64,000 bases of DNA from DASRSS01 sp963799045 (GCA_963799045.1 CAWCVN010000004.1:434001-498000); one strand, 5' to 3'. Positions 1-9,588 are shown, numbered from the stretch's first letter. Notes: generated by a model not told the origin, from the letters alone. Program-made: numbers and translations.

Positions 1-1242
1 CTGGACGCGAACCAACGGATCTCCGACGCTGTCGAGAAGGACCCGAAGCTCGACGGCATGGGCACGACGCTGACCGCGCTCCGTTTCGCCGGCAGCCGGG
101 TCGGCCTCGTGCACGTGGGCGACTCCCGCGGCTACCTGCTGCGCGGCGGCCTGCTCAACCAGATCACCCACGACGACACCTACGTCCAGTACCTGGTCGA
201 CATCGGCAAGATCACCGCGGACGAGGCGAAGGACCACCCGCGCAAGTCGGTGATCCTGCGCGCCCTGGGCGGCGGCGAGGTCGACCCCGACATCTCCATC
301 CGAGAGATCCGCAACGGCGATCGCTACCTGCTGTGCAGCGACGGCCTGTCCGACGTGGTCTCGGCGGAAACCATCGCCGAGACGTTGCAGCTGAGCGACC
401 CGCAGGAGTGCGCGGACCGGCTCGTCGAACTCACCCTGCGCGGTGGCGCGCCGGACAACGTCACGGTGATCGTCGCCGACGTCGCCGAGTCCCGCGTGGG
501 AGACGCGGTCAACGACGTCCCGGTGATCGCAGGCGCGTTCGTCGACCCCGGCGCCGCGGACGTCCCCGGTACCGACAGCCCCGCCGAGCGCGCCGCGCGG
601 ATGTCCCGCCCGCACCGGCCCACCGTCCGAGCGGCGGAGCCGGCCCGGCGCCGCGGCCACTGGCGCACCCCGGCGCTGGTGGCCGGCATCCTGATCGTGA
701 TCTTCGGGGCGCTCGCCGGCGTGTATGCCTGGACGCAGTCGTACTACTTCGTCGGGCGCGACGGCAGCGAGGTCGCGATCTTCCAAGGCGTCAACACCGC
801 GTTCGGGCCGCTGAAGTTTTACGAGGTCAGCGCGAACACCGACTTGAAGCTCAAGCAGCTCGACCAGTCCTCGCGCTCGCAGGTCGAGAACGGCATCGCT
901 GCCAGCAGCGAGTCCGACGCGCACCGCATCGTTGATCGGCTCCGCAGCGAGCACCTGCTGCCGCTGTGCTCGTCCCTCGTGCTCCCCAGCACGAGCACCA
1001 GGTCGACGCCACCGGCCACCCGCTCGTCGACACCGGTCGACCGTCACCTCACCAAGACGTCGTCGCGCACGAGCACGCGGCGCACCGCGACGGCGAGCAA
1101 GCGACCCAGCACGAGTGCCGCCACGCATCCGTCCACCCGCCCGGTGACGCACACACCGAGCAGCCCGACGCCGAGCGCCACGCCGAGCAGCCCCACACCG
1201 AGCCACACGCCGGTTCCGTACGTCGATTGCTGGCCCGGATGA
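1..1242 (+). CDS. pstP: PP2C-family Ser/Thr protein phosphatase PstP (5' end outside window)
   Basis: The reading frame is open from base 1, so the N-terminus is missing. The visible part carries PP2C signatures: GMGTT, then VGDSRGYLLR, SDGLSD and DNVTVIVADV, the last two supplying conserved metal-binding aspartates. A proline/arginine-rich linker follows, then one membrane segment (ALVAGILIVIFGALAGVYAW) and an outer part ending in a Ser/Thr/Pro-rich tail. This is the layout of mycobacterial PstP, which dephosphorylates PknA/PknB and their targets. Its stop overlaps the start of the RodA gene (ATGA), and it opens the cell-wall operon that ends with pknB. Identification is firm; the length of the missing N-terminus is unknown. 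Confidence 0.93.
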   Translation: MDANQRISDAVEKDPKLDGMGTTLTALRFAGSRVGLVHVGDSRGYLLRGGLLNQITHDDTYVQYLVDIGKITADEAKDHPRKSVILRALGGGEVDPDISIREIRNGDRYLLCSDGLSDVVSAETIAETLQLSDPQECADRLVELTLRGGAPDNVTVIVADVAESRVGDAVNDVPVIAGAFVDPGAADVPGTDSPAERAARMSRPHRPTVRAAEPARRRGHWRTPALVAGILIVIFGALAGVYAWTQSYYFVGRDGSEVAIFQGVNTAFGPLKFYEVSANTDLKLKQLDQSSRSQVENGIAASSESDAHRIVDRLRSEHLLPLCSSLVLPSTSTRSTPPATRSSTPVDRHLTKTSSRTSTRRTATASKRPSTSAATHPSTRPVTHTPSSPTPSATPSSPTPSHTPVPYVDCWPG

Positions 1243-2699
1243 CAGCCTCGGCCACCACCGCGAGCGTGAACCCGGTCCGGCTGCCCACCCGCCGGGGTGC
1301 CGAGCTGCTGTTGCTGCTGTTCGCGGTCGTCGTCGTCGTCGCCGCCGAGGCCGTGGTCGAGGCAACCCGCGACGGCCACCTGTCCACCCGGCTGGTCGCC
1401 TACGGCGCGGTGCCCGTCGTCGTCGGCCTGGTCACCCACCTGGTGATACGCCGCGTCGCCCCCTACGCCGATCCGCTGCTGCTGCCGATCGTCGTGCTGA
1501 TCAACGGGCTCGGCCTGGTGATGATTCACCGGCTCGACCTGGGGCTCGCGCAGCAGGCCAAGCAGAACGGCACCACCTTCACCAACCCCGCGGCCCCTAC
1601 CCAGGTCGTCTGGACGGCGCTCGGCGTCGCAGTGTTCATCGCGTTGATCGTGGTCATCCGCGATCACCGGACGCTGCAGCGCTATGCCTACACGTTGGCG
1701 CTGATCGGCGTGGTGTTCCTGGGCCTGCCGTCGGTGCTGCCCGCGCGCTTCAGCGAGGTCAACGGTGCCCGCATCTGGATCCGGGTCGCCGGCTTCTCCA
1801 TCCAGCCCGGCGAGTTCGCGAAGATCCTGCTGACGATCTTCGGCGCCGCGTACCTGGTCGAAAAGCGCGACGTGCTCTCCCTGGCCGGCAAGCGGCTCGG
1901 GATCCGCGTCCGCAACCGGTTCATCGGTCTCGACCTGCCCCGCGGCCGTGACTTCGGCCCGCTGCTGCTCGCCTGGCTGGTCTGTATCGGGGTGCTCGTG
2001 CGTGGCCACGACCTCGGCACGTCGCTGATGTTCTTCGGGCTGTTCATCGTGCTGCTCTACGCGGCCACCGAGCGGGTCAGCTGGGTCGTCGTCGGACTCG
2101 CGCTGTTCGCGGTCGGTGCCTACGTCGCCTACCAGCTCTTCGGCACGGTGCAGACCCGCGTCGAGGTGTGGCTGCATCCGTTCGCGAAGCTGACCCAGGC
2201 GCAGATTCAGGCCGGTATCGACCCGTACTACCAGCTCAAGCAGTCGCTGTACGGGCTCGGCACGGGCGGCATCTTCGGCAGCGGCCTGGGCAACGGGCAT
2301 CCCGAGCTCGTGCCCCTTCCGGCCACCGACTTCATCATCTCCTCGTTCGGTGAGGAGCTGGGCCTGTTCGGCCTGATCGGCATCCTGGTGCTGTACGTGT
2401 TGTTCGTCGTGCGCGGGCTCGCCGCCGCGCTCGGCGTGCGTGACGCGTTCGGCAAGCTGCTGGCGACGGGCCTGTCGTTCCTGTTCGCGCTGCAGCTGTT
2501 CGTCGTCGTCGCGGGTGTCACCCGGCTGCTTCCCGAGACCGGCCTGACGACACCGTTCTTGTCCTACGGGGGTTCGTCGCTGATCGGTAGCTACGCGTTG
2601 CTCGCCCTGCTGTTGCGCATCTCCGACGCGGCGCGGCGGCCCGCGACCACCCCGCCGGCCAAGTCCGCGACGAAGCCCGAGTCGGTGAGCGTGCCGTGA
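1239..2699 (+). CDS. rodA: FtsW/RodA/SpoVE family SEDS peptidoglycan glycosyltransferase
   Basis: This is a 486-aa polytopic membrane protein with about ten hydrophobic segments and the SEDS C-terminal signature LPFLSYGGSS-like (here TPFLSYGGSSLIGSYALLA). SEDS proteins polymerise lipid II into glycan strands and work with a class B PBP, which is exactly the next gene. The ATG at 1239 is chosen because it overlaps the pstP stop (ATGA) and the protein then starts with a short cytoplasmic stretch before the first helix; the frame is open further upstream but inside pstP. Position between pstP and pbpA favours RodA (elongation) over FtsW (division), by synteny with Mycobacterium and Streptomyces. 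Confidence 0.93.
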   Translation: MTASATTASVNPVRLPTRRGAELLLLLFAVVVVVAAEAVVEATRDGHLSTRLVAYGAVPVVVGLVTHLVIRRVAPYADPLLLPIVVLINGLGLVMIHRLDLGLAQQAKQNGTTFTNPAAPTQVVWTALGVAVFIALIVVIRDHRTLQRYAYTLALIGVVFLGLPSVLPARFSEVNGARIWIRVAGFSIQPGEFAKILLTIFGAAYLVEKRDVLSLAGKRLGIRVRNRFIGLDLPRGRDFGPLLLAWLVCIGVLVRGHDLGTSLMFFGLFIVLLYAATERVSWVVVGLALFAVGAYVAYQLFGTVQTRVEVWLHPFAKLTQAQIQAGIDPYYQLKQSLYGLGTGGIFGSGLGNGHPELVPLPATDFIISSFGEELGLFGLIGILVLYVLFVVRGLAAALGVRDAFGKLLATGLSFLFALQLFVVVAGVTRLLPETGLTTPFLSYGGSSLIGSYALLALLLRISDAARRPATTPPAKSATKPESVSVP

Positions 2700-4288
2700 A
2701 CGGCCCGATCCGCAAGATCGCCGTCGCGCTCGCGGTGCTGTTCGCGGCAATCTTCGTCAACCTGAACTACGTCCAGGTCGTGAAGGGCAGCGACTATCGC
2801 GACGCCAGTGGCAACAAGCGGGTGCTGCTCAACGAGTACGCCAGCCCGCGTGGCGCGATCGTCGTCCAGGGCACCAACGTGGCGGTCTCGAAGCAGACCA
2901 GCGACGAGCTGAAGTACCTGCGGGTGTACCCGGACGGCCCCGTGTACGCGCCGGTGACCGGCTTCTACTCCTACATCTACGGCCGGAGCGGGATCGAGGA
3001 GGCCGAGGACAACGTCCTGTCCGGCAACGACCCGAGGCTGTTCGGCACCCAGCTGTCGAGCCTGCTCACCGGCCGCAACCCCAAGGGCGGCAGCGTCGAG
3101 TTGACCCTCAACAAGGCCGCGCAACAGGCCGCCTACAAGGCGATGCGCGACAGCCACGGCAAGCTACGCCGCGGTGCGGTCGTGGCACTCGACCCCACCA
3201 CCGGCGCGATCCTCGCGGCGGTGTCCACGCCGTCCTACGACCCCAGCCTGCTCAGCTCGCACAACGCGACCCAGATCCAGAAGACCTGGCAGCAGCTCAA
3301 CAACGACCCGCAACAACCCATGCTCAACCGGGCGTTCCGGCAGCTCTACCCACCGGGTTCGACGTTCAAAGTGATCGTCACGGCGGCGGCGTTGAAGGCC
3401 GGGTACAACGCCGACTCGAAGATCTTCGCGCCGGTCGGCTACTGGCCGTTCCAGCCGAAGAAGACCTCGGCGTGCCCCAGTAACGTCGCCTCATCGTGCG
3501 TGCAGAACTACGCGGGCGAGACCTGCGACAGCGGCAACACCGCCACGCTCGTCTTCGCGCTGGCCAAGTCGTGCAACACCGCCTTCGCCGCGCTGACCGT
3601 CGACAAGCTGAAGGCGACCAAGGTGGTCGACGAGGCGAAGCTGTTCGGCTTCCAGGCGCCGTACACCGGCAACCCGCCGGACTTCTGCAGCCCACCGGCG
3701 ATGCAGGTGCCGTTGTCGGTCTGCAACTCGACGGTCGGCAGCGAGTCCGACCTGTCCGACCCGGGCGCGCTGTCGCACACCGCCTTCGGGCAGCAGGACG
3801 TGAAGATGACGCCGCTGCAGGGTGCGATGATCTCCGCCGCCGTCGCGAACGACGGGGTACTGATGCAGCCGTACCTGGTGGCGAAGGAGCTCAGCCCCAA
3901 CCTGTCCACGCTCAATCAGACCCAGCCCAGGCAGCTGAGCCAGGTGCTCTCGCCGGGCCTGGACAGCGAGCTGCAGCAGATGATGGAACAAGTGGTCACC
4001 TCGCCGGAGGGCACCGGCGGGCCGGCCAAGATCACCGACATCCCCAACGTTCTGGTCGGCGGCAAGACCGGCACCGCCGACACCAGCCTCTACAGCAAGA
4101 ACGCCAAGACCGAACCGGACGCCTGGTTCACCGGCTTCGCCCTGCAGAACGGGACACCGAAGATTGCCGTCGCCGTCATCCTGGAGAACGCGGGCGTCAG
4201 CGGCAACGAGGTGACCGGCGGGCTGGCCGCTGCGCCGGTCGCGAAGGCGGTCATGGAGGCCTACCTGGGATCAGGTGGGGGACACTGA
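2696..4288 (+). CDS. pbpA: Penicillin-binding protein 2 / class B transpeptidase PbpA
   Basis: This 530-aa protein starts at GTG 2696, overlapping the rodA stop (GTGA). An N-terminal membrane anchor lies near residues 8-25, followed by a dimerisation-type domain and a DD-transpeptidase domain. The penicillin-binding motifs are all visible: SxxK as PPGSTFK with the active serine near residue 222, SxN as SCN near residue 292, and KTG as GGKTGTAD near residue 457. It cross-links peptidoglycan outside the membrane and is the expected partner of the SEDS protein encoded just upstream. In mycobacteria PbpA is a target of the neighbouring Ser/Thr kinases. The frame is intact. Confidence 0.95.
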   Translation: MNGPIRKIAVALAVLFAAIFVNLNYVQVVKGSDYRDASGNKRVLLNEYASPRGAIVVQGTNVAVSKQTSDELKYLRVYPDGPVYAPVTGFYSYIYGRSGIEEAEDNVLSGNDPRLFGTQLSSLLTGRNPKGGSVELTLNKAAQQAAYKAMRDSHGKLRRGAVVALDPTTGAILAAVSTPSYDPSLLSSHNATQIQKTWQQLNNDPQQPMLNRAFRQLYPPGSTFKVIVTAAALKAGYNADSKIFAPVGYWPFQPKKTSACPSNVASSCVQNYAGETCDSGNTATLVFALAKSCNTAFAALTVDKLKATKVVDEAKLFGFQAPYTGNPPDFCSPPAMQVPLSVCNSTVGSESDLSDPGALSHTAFGQQDVKMTPLQGAMISAAVANDGVLMQPYLVAKELSPNLSTLNQTQPRQLSQVLSPGLDSELQQMMEQVVTSPEGTGGPAKITDIPNVLVGGKTGTADTSLYSKNAKTEPDAWFTGFALQNGTPKIAVAVILENAGVSGNEVTGGLAAAPVAKAVMEAYLGSGGGH

Positions 4289-4323
4289 TGCAGCAAATCC
4301 AGACGAGTGAGGACGCAAGATGA
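4288..4323 (+). CDS. Possible 11-codon coupling minigene between pbpA and pknB
   Basis: The pbpA stop and an ATG share one base (TGATG at 4286-4290). The resulting frame encodes only MQQIQTSEDAR, and its TGA (4321-4323) overlaps the pknB ATG (4320-4322) in an ATGA. A ribosome finishing pbpA could therefore be handed straight to pknB. No peptide function is claimed. It may be chance, but the perfect chaining at both ends matches the coupled style of this operon. A GAGGA ribosome-binding site for pknB sits inside it near 4309. Confidence 0.3.
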   Translation: MQQIQTSEDAR

Positions 4324-6170
4324 CACAGCCCCGACTGGTCGGCGGCCGGTACGAGCTCGGTGAGCTCATCGGCTACGGCGGCATGGCCGAGGTGCATCGT
4401 GGCCGCGACGTCCGGCTCGGCCGAGATGTCGCGATCAAGATGCTGCGCGCGGACCTCGCTCGTGATCCGTCCTTCCTCAACCGCTTCCGCCGTGAGGCGC
4501 AGGCCGCGGCCGGGCTGAACCACCCGTCCATCGTGTCGGTGTACGACACCGGCGAGGACGTCGCGGCCGACGGCAGCCGCCAGCCGTACATCGTGATGGA
4601 GTTCGTCGAGGGACGTACCCTGCGCGACGTGCTGAAGACCGAGGGACGCCTGCCGGCCCGGCGGGTGATGGAGATCGGTGCGGACATCTGCGCCGCGCTG
4701 GACTTCAGCCACCGCAACGGGTTGGTGCACCGGGACATCAAGCCGGCGAACGTGATGATCACGCCGTCGGGCGCGGTCAAGGTAATGGACTTCGGCATCG
4801 CCCGCGCGGTGGCCGACAACTCCGCCACCGTGACACAGACCGCCAACGTCATCGGCACCGCGCAGTACCTCTCGCCCGAGCAGGCGCGCGGAGAGTCGGT
4901 CGATGCCCGTTCCGACGTCTACTCCACCGGCTGCCTGCTGTACGAGCTGGCGACCGGTGCGCCACCGTTCCAGGGCGACTCGCCGGTCGCCGTCGCGTAC
5001 CAGCACGTGCGCGAGAACGCGCCCGCACCGTCGGCGCGCAACCCGCAGATCCCGCGGGCACTGGACTCGATCGTGATGAAGGCGCTGGCGAAGAACCAGC
5101 TGAACCGCTACCAGTCCGCCGGTGACATGCGCAGCGACCTACAGCGGGCGCTGGCGAACCAGCCGGTCGCGGCGGAGGCGGTCATGACCGACGCCGAGCG
5201 GACCCAGTTCATCGCGCGTACCCCCGCCCCACCGGTCGCGCTCCCCCATCACGACACCGACGAGCCGGTGGCCGACGACGGGCACCGGCGGACCGGCCTG
5301 CTGTGGCTGGCGGTGGTCGTCGCGATGCTGGTCGTCATTGGTGGCGTCGTCGCGGTGGTTTTCCTCAGCCGCAACGAGAACCCCAGCAAACCGAAGGTGG
5401 CCATCCCCGCCGGTGTCATCGGCCAGATGCCCGCCCAGGCGAAGCAACAGTTCGCCGCGGCGAAGCTCAACCTCACGGCGGACCCGGCCGGCGACACGAC
5501 GAACGGCCCCTGCGACGACGGCAGCACGCCCAAGACCGACGGCGTGGTCTGCAAGCTGCTGCAGAACAACCAGACGGTGCACGAGGGTGAGCAGATCGAG
5601 CAGGGCTCGACCGTCTACTACCAGACCTACGTGCAGAAGATGGTGTCGGTGCCGCCGGTCGTCGGCCTGTCGCTGTCCGAGGCGGAGAGCAAGATCCATG
5701 ATGCCGGCCTGCAGCCGGTGGCGAAATCCGTCGACCAGGGCGGCACGGCGAACACGGTCGTCGCGCAGAACCCGCAGCAGTTCACCCAGAAGCCGCCCAA
5801 CTCCAAGGTCACGATCTCGGTGACGACCGGCAACTGGACGCTGCCGGATGTGCGGGGCCTGAAGGTCGCCGACGCCGAGAACAAGCTCTACGGCAAGTTC
5901 AGCAACATCGACGACACCCAGACCACCGACACCACGGATCAGAAGAAGGACGGCACGGTCGCCAGCGAGTCGCCGCAGCCGGGCAAGGCCTACGCGCCGG
6001 ACACCAAGATCACGCTGATCATTTACAACTACGTGCCACCGCCGACCTGCCAGACGATCACGCCGGGGTCGACCGTCTCGCCTACCGGCACCCTGCCGCC
6101 GTGTGGCGGCGGTACCGGGACCGGGACCGGCACGGCGAGCACCAGCCCCACCGCCAGCCCGACCCCGTAG
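4320..6170 (+). CDS. pknB: PASTA-domain Ser/Thr protein kinase PknB
   Basis: This is a 616-aa membrane kinase. The Hanks-type domain covers about residues 12-275, with glycine loop IGYGGMAEV, catalytic Lys40 (VAIK), HRD aspartate 139 (VHRDIKPANV), DFG aspartate 157 and a PknB-like activation loop (TVTQTANVIGTAQYLSPE) with candidate autophosphorylation threonines. A helix at about 326-349 crosses the membrane. Outside are a degenerate PASTA-like unit and two clear PASTA repeats (starting near VSVPPVVGLS and WTLPDVRGLK), then a Gly/Thr/Pro tail. PASTA repeats bind muropeptides or lipid II and signal envelope status. Mycobacteria have pknA between pbpA and pknB; here there is none. Confidence 0.95.
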   Translation: MTQPRLVGGRYELGELIGYGGMAEVHRGRDVRLGRDVAIKMLRADLARDPSFLNRFRREAQAAAGLNHPSIVSVYDTGEDVAADGSRQPYIVMEFVEGRTLRDVLKTEGRLPARRVMEIGADICAALDFSHRNGLVHRDIKPANVMITPSGAVKVMDFGIARAVADNSATVTQTANVIGTAQYLSPEQARGESVDARSDVYSTGCLLYELATGAPPFQGDSPVAVAYQHVRENAPAPSARNPQIPRALDSIVMKALAKNQLNRYQSAGDMRSDLQRALANQPVAAEAVMTDAERTQFIARTPAPPVALPHHDTDEPVADDGHRRTGLLWLAVVVAMLVVIGGVVAVVFLSRNENPSKPKVAIPAGVIGQMPAQAKQQFAAAKLNLTADPAGDTTNGPCDDGSTPKTDGVVCKLLQNNQTVHEGEQIEQGSTVYYQTYVQKMVSVPPVVGLSLSEAESKIHDAGLQPVAKSVDQGGTANTVVAQNPQQFTQKPPNSKVTISVTTGNWTLPDVRGLKVADAENKLYGKFSNIDDTQTTDTTDQKKDGTVASESPQPGKAYAPDTKITLIIYNYVPPPTCQTITPGSTVSPTGTLPPCGGGTGTGTGTASTSPTASPTP

Positions 6171-6201
6171 CCGGTGATGCGGTGATGCGGTGGCCGGCTC
6201 G

Positions 6202-7638
6202 TCAGCTGCGCTCGAGCGGCAAGGTGACGACCGCCTGCAGCCCCTGCTCGCCGTCGGGCCGGTCGCCGAGGCGTACCCGACCACCGTGGGCACGGACCAG
6301 GTCGCGCACGATCGGAAGCCCGAGCCCGGTGCCGCCGGACTCGCGGGCCCGCGACTGCTCGGTGCGGTAGAAGCGGTCGAACACGCGCTGCCGTTCCTCC
6401 GGTGCGATGCCGGGCCCGTCGTCGGTCACGGTCAGCCGCACCACCGACTCGCCGGAGCGCCTGCCGACGGTCAACGCGACCTCGACCGCGCTGGTGGCGT
6501 ACCGCACGGCGTTGTCGACGAGGTTCACCACGACGCGATGCAGCCCGTCGGAATCGCCGTCGATCACGACCTCGCTGTCGCCGCCCAGCGTCACCGGTAC
6601 CCGCGCGTGCTCGTAGCCGGCCACGATCCGCCCGACGAGCTCGTCGAGGCGCACCGGCTCGCGGCGCAGCTCGCGGGCCTCGTCCAGGCGCGCCAGCGTC
6701 AGCAGGTCGCCGACGAGGCGGTCCAGGCGGTCGACATCGACCATCACGTCGTCGACGATCTCGTCCCAGTCGCTGTCCGGACCCAACCGCTGCGCGACCT
6801 CCAACTGCACCCGCAGCGACGCGAGCGGTGAGCGCAGCTCGTGGGCGGCGTCACCGACGAAGGTGCGTTGCCGCGCGGTCGCCGAGTCGATGCGGTCGAG
6901 CATCGCGTTGAGGGTGACCGCCAGCCGGTGGATCTCGTCGTGCGCGCTGGGCACCGGCAGCCGCTGGTCGGCCAGGCCCGCGGCGGTGATGTCCGCGGCG
7001 CCGTGACGCAGCGCGGCCACCGGGCGCAGCGCGAGCGCGACGACGACGTAGGTCGCCAGCCCCATCAGCAGCACCGCGATCGGTGAGCCGATCAACGCCG
7101 CGCGGGCGAGGATCCGCTGGCTGTCGTCGACGCGGGACAGGTCGGTGGCGACCAGCACGGTCCGGCCGCCGGACGCGCGCCGGGCGAACACGCGCAGGCG
7201 GCTGTCCGAGGTGGGGCTCGGGATGTCGAAGCGCTCGCCCGCGCGGGCCTCGGCGAGCTGGTTGGGGTCGAGAACCGGTGTTACGTGGTCGGCTCCGAGC
7301 GAGTACGCGATGACGCGGTCCTGGGCGTCGACGACCTGGATCGAGGTGATGCCGCCGGTCGTGGCGGCGAGGTTGCGCAGGGACGGGTGCTCCTCGATCT
7401 GGCGCGCGATGTCGGTGGCCGTCCGCTGGGCCGAGGAGTCCAGCACCCGCAGCAGCGAGTAGCGCTGCAGCACCACCAGCAGCACGGCACCGGTCGCCAC
7501 CGCGCAGGCGAACAGCGCGGTCGCGACGAGGGTCAGCCGGGCGCGCAGTGACTGGCGTGCCCACCAGTTCGCCGGCCAGCGCAGCCCCCACCAGTTGCGC
7601 GCGGCCGGCCCGCGCCGGTACCTGCCGCCCGGGGGCAT
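6202..7638 (-). CDS. Two-component sensor histidine kinase
   Basis: This 478-aa membrane histidine kinase has an N-terminal helix near residues 33-52, an extracytoplasmic sensor region, a second helix followed by a HAMP-like linker, and a HisKA dimerisation domain with the H-box DAAHELRSPLASLR. The HATPase domain shows the N box (NLVDNAVRYA), DDGPGIAPEERQRVFDRFYR and GGTGLGLPIV. Its ATG overlaps the stop of the upstream response regulator (ATGA), so the two are translationally coupled. It would sense an unknown envelope signal and phosphorylate that regulator. It is convergent with pknB, with only about 31 bases between them. Domain calls are firm; the signal is unknown. Confidence 0.93.
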   Translation of the reverse strand: MPPGGRYRRGPAARNWWGLRWPANWWARQSLRARLTLVATALFACAVATGAVLLVVLQRYSLLRVLDSSAQRTATDIARQIEEHPSLRNLAATTGGITSIQVVDAQDRVIAYSLGADHVTPVLDPNQLAEARAGERFDIPSPTSDSRLRVFARRASGGRTVLVATDLSRVDDSQRILARAALIGSPIAVLLMGLATYVVVALALRPVAALRHGAADITAAGLADQRLPVPSAHDEIHRLAVTLNAMLDRIDSATARQRTFVGDAAHELRSPLASLRVQLEVAQRLGPDSDWDEIVDDVMVDVDRLDRLVGDLLTLARLDEARELRREPVRLDELVGRIVAGYEHARVPVTLGGDSEVVIDGDSDGLHRVVVNLVDNAVRYATSAVEVALTVGRRSGESVVRLTVTDDGPGIAPEERQRVFDRFYRTEQSRARESGGTGLGLPIVRDLVRAHGGRVRLGDRPDGEQGLQAVVTLPLERS

Positions 7639-8327
7639 CAGCCGGCCGAGCCGCTACTTTCCGCGGTCAGGCGGTAGCCCGCCCCGCGGACGGTTTGCAC
7701 GCTCTGCTTGCCGAACGGTGTGTCGATCTTCCGGCGCAGGTAGCCGACGTAGACCTCGACGACGTTGGCGTCGCCTTCGTAGTTCGCGTCCCACACGTGG
7801 TGCAGGATCTCGGCCTTGCTGACAGCATCGCCCGCGCGGCGCATCAGGAACTCCAGCAGCGAGAACTCCCGCGGCGTGAGCTCGATCGACGTGCCGCCCC
7901 GGCTCACGGTGTGCGCCGCCGGGTCGAGCACCAGGTCGTCCACGGTCAGCGCGGCCGGCCGTGGCTGCACCCCGCGGCGCAGCAGCGCACGCAGCCGGGC
8001 CAGCAGCACGACGAAGGAGAACGGCTTGGTCAGGTAGTCGTCCGCGCCCAGGTCCAGGGCGTCGGCCTCGTCGTACTCACCGTCCTTGGCGGTGAGCATG
8101 AGGATCGGAACCCAGTTCGCCGACCCGCGCAGCTGTTCGATGATCCGGTAGCCGGACAGGCCCGGCAGCATGATGTCGAGGATCACCGCGTCGTACTTGC
8201 TCTCCTGGGCCAGATGCAGTCCGTCCGGGCCGGTGTGCGCGACGTCGACGGTGAACCCTTCGTTGGACAGCCCGCGCTGCAGCGCGGAGGCCAGTCGTAC
8301 CTCGTCCTCGACGATCAATAGCCGCAC
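7638..8327 (-). CDS. OmpR/PhoB-family response regulator
   Basis: This 229-aa protein has an N-terminal receiver domain with the acidic pocket (IVEDE), phospho-acceptor Asp51 (VILDIMLPG), and conserved Lys101 (YLTKPF). A C-terminal winged-helix domain has the family signature LTPREFSLLEFL and ends with VRGAGYRL. It is the first gene of a two-gene unit with the sensor kinase and is read away from the LolA-like gene; the 118-base divergent gap 8328-8445 should hold both promoters. Target genes cannot be read from the window, although the divergent secreted protein is an obvious candidate. Confidence 0.94.
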   Translation of the reverse strand: MRLLIVEDEVRLASALQRGLSNEGFTVDVAHTGPDGLHLAQESKYDAVILDIMLPGLSGYRIIEQLRGSANWVPILMLTAKDGEYDEADALDLGADDYLTKPFSFVVLLARLRALLRRGVQPRPAALTVDDLVLDPAAHTVSRGGTSIELTPREFSLLEFLMRRAGDAVSKAEILHHVWDANYEGDANVVEVYVGYLRRKIDTPFGKQSVQTVRGAGYRLTAESSGSAG

Positions 8328-8445
8328 GTCATCTCCTCGCGTCCGGGGGCGCCCGCCAGCCCGTTCTCAGCCTGCCATTGTGACCTGTGGCTAATCCGGC
8401 GACACCTCAGCCACATCACAGTGCGCCGTCGTCATCCTTGATTCA

Positions 8446-9555
8446 GTGAGTTCCCCCCGGTTCGTGCAACGCCGTGCGGTCATGCGCTGGCTCATCCCTT
8501 CCGGGGCCGTGTGCCTGGTGGTGGCGGCCGTGGCGGTGGCGGTCGGCGTGAACCGGGGTGGGTCGTCCAAGCAGACGGCCGACACCACCCCCCAGGCTCT
8601 CATGGCCGGGATCCGTGCGGGGTCCGGCAGCGGGTATTCCGGCACACTGGTCGCGCAGCTCTCGCTGGACCTCCCGGTCTCCGCGCAGTCCGGCGAGCGG
8701 CAGTCCGCGATCGAGCTCATGTCCGGGGCGCACACGATGCGCTACTGGTACGGCGCGACCGACCGGCAGCGGGTGGCCCTGGTCGGCACACGTGACGAAT
8801 ACGACGTCTTCCGCATCGGCGCCAACCTCTGGCAATGGGACAGCGCCACCAACGTGGCCGTCCACTCGTCCCTGACTGCGGCGGGCTCCGCGCCGCTCGG
8901 CTCGCCGATCTTCCCGGCACCGATGACCTACGCGGCGCTGACCCCGCAGCAACTGGCCAGCCGCACCGTTGCCGCCGTCGACGCGCACACGGACGTGAGC
9001 GTTGCCCCCGGGGTACCGATCGCCGGCCGTCGCACCTACCTGCTGACGCTGCGGCCCGGCGAGCAGGACGCCACGCGCATCGCCGAGGTGCACATCGAGG
9101 TCGACGCCGCACGCAAGGTGCCGCTCGGCGTGCAGGTATACGCGCACGGCCAGCAGCAGCCGTCGGTGGACGTCGAATTCACCTCGATCACCTACCGCAG
9201 GCCGGGCGCGGGCTACTTCCGGTTCACGCCTCCGCCCGGCGCCCGGGTGCAGCGGGGTGTGCAGCCGCAGCTCGTCACCGGTCAGGCCGACGCCGCGTCC
9301 GCGCTCGGCATCGCCTCACCCGACGCGGGCTGGTCGGCGATCACCGCCTTCCGCGTCGACGGCGACGGCCCGGAAGCGGACGTGCCGTCGAGTTCGATCA
9401 TGCAGCCGGTGTCCGGCTCCTGGGGCAGCGGCGACCTGCTCGAAACGCCGCTGCTGTGCATGCTGGTCACGAACGACGGCCAGGTGCTCAGCGGCTCGGT
9501 CGATCCCGACGCGCTCTACCTCGCGGCGGCCGCGGGGACCGCGGGCTCGAACTGA
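8446..9555 (+). CDS. Membrane-anchored LolA-like / DUF2092-type protein
   Basis: This 369-aa protein starts at a GTG (cagtgag) and has an N-terminal hydrophobic segment (LIPSGAVCLVVAAVAVAVGV) serving as signal or anchor, with no lipobox cysteine. The rest is predicted extracytoplasmic and beta-rich, in the style of actinobacterial LolA-like proteins (outer-membrane lipoprotein carrier fold, probably binding an acyl or lipid ligand). Blocks such as MRYWYGATDRQRVALVG and NLWQWDSATNVA are typical of this group. It is divergent from the two-component regulator and may be under its control; that link is inference from position only. A ligand cannot be assigned. Confidence 0.65.
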   Translation: MSSPRFVQRRAVMRWLIPSGAVCLVVAAVAVAVGVNRGGSSKQTADTTPQALMAGIRAGSGSGYSGTLVAQLSLDLPVSAQSGERQSAIELMSGAHTMRYWYGATDRQRVALVGTRDEYDVFRIGANLWQWDSATNVAVHSSLTAAGSAPLGSPIFPAPMTYAALTPQQLASRTVAAVDAHTDVSVAPGVPIAGRRTYLLTLRPGEQDATRIAEVHIEVDAARKVPLGVQVYAHGQQQPSVDVEFTSITYRRPGAGYFRFTPPPGARVQRGVQPQLVTGQADAASALGIASPDAGWSAITAFRVDGDGPEADVPSSSIMQPVSGSWGSGDLLETPLLCMLVTNDGQVLSGSVDPDALYLAAAAGTAGSN

Positions 9556-9588
9556 GCGCTGTCCGCCGTCGCCCGACTCGGCTACGAT

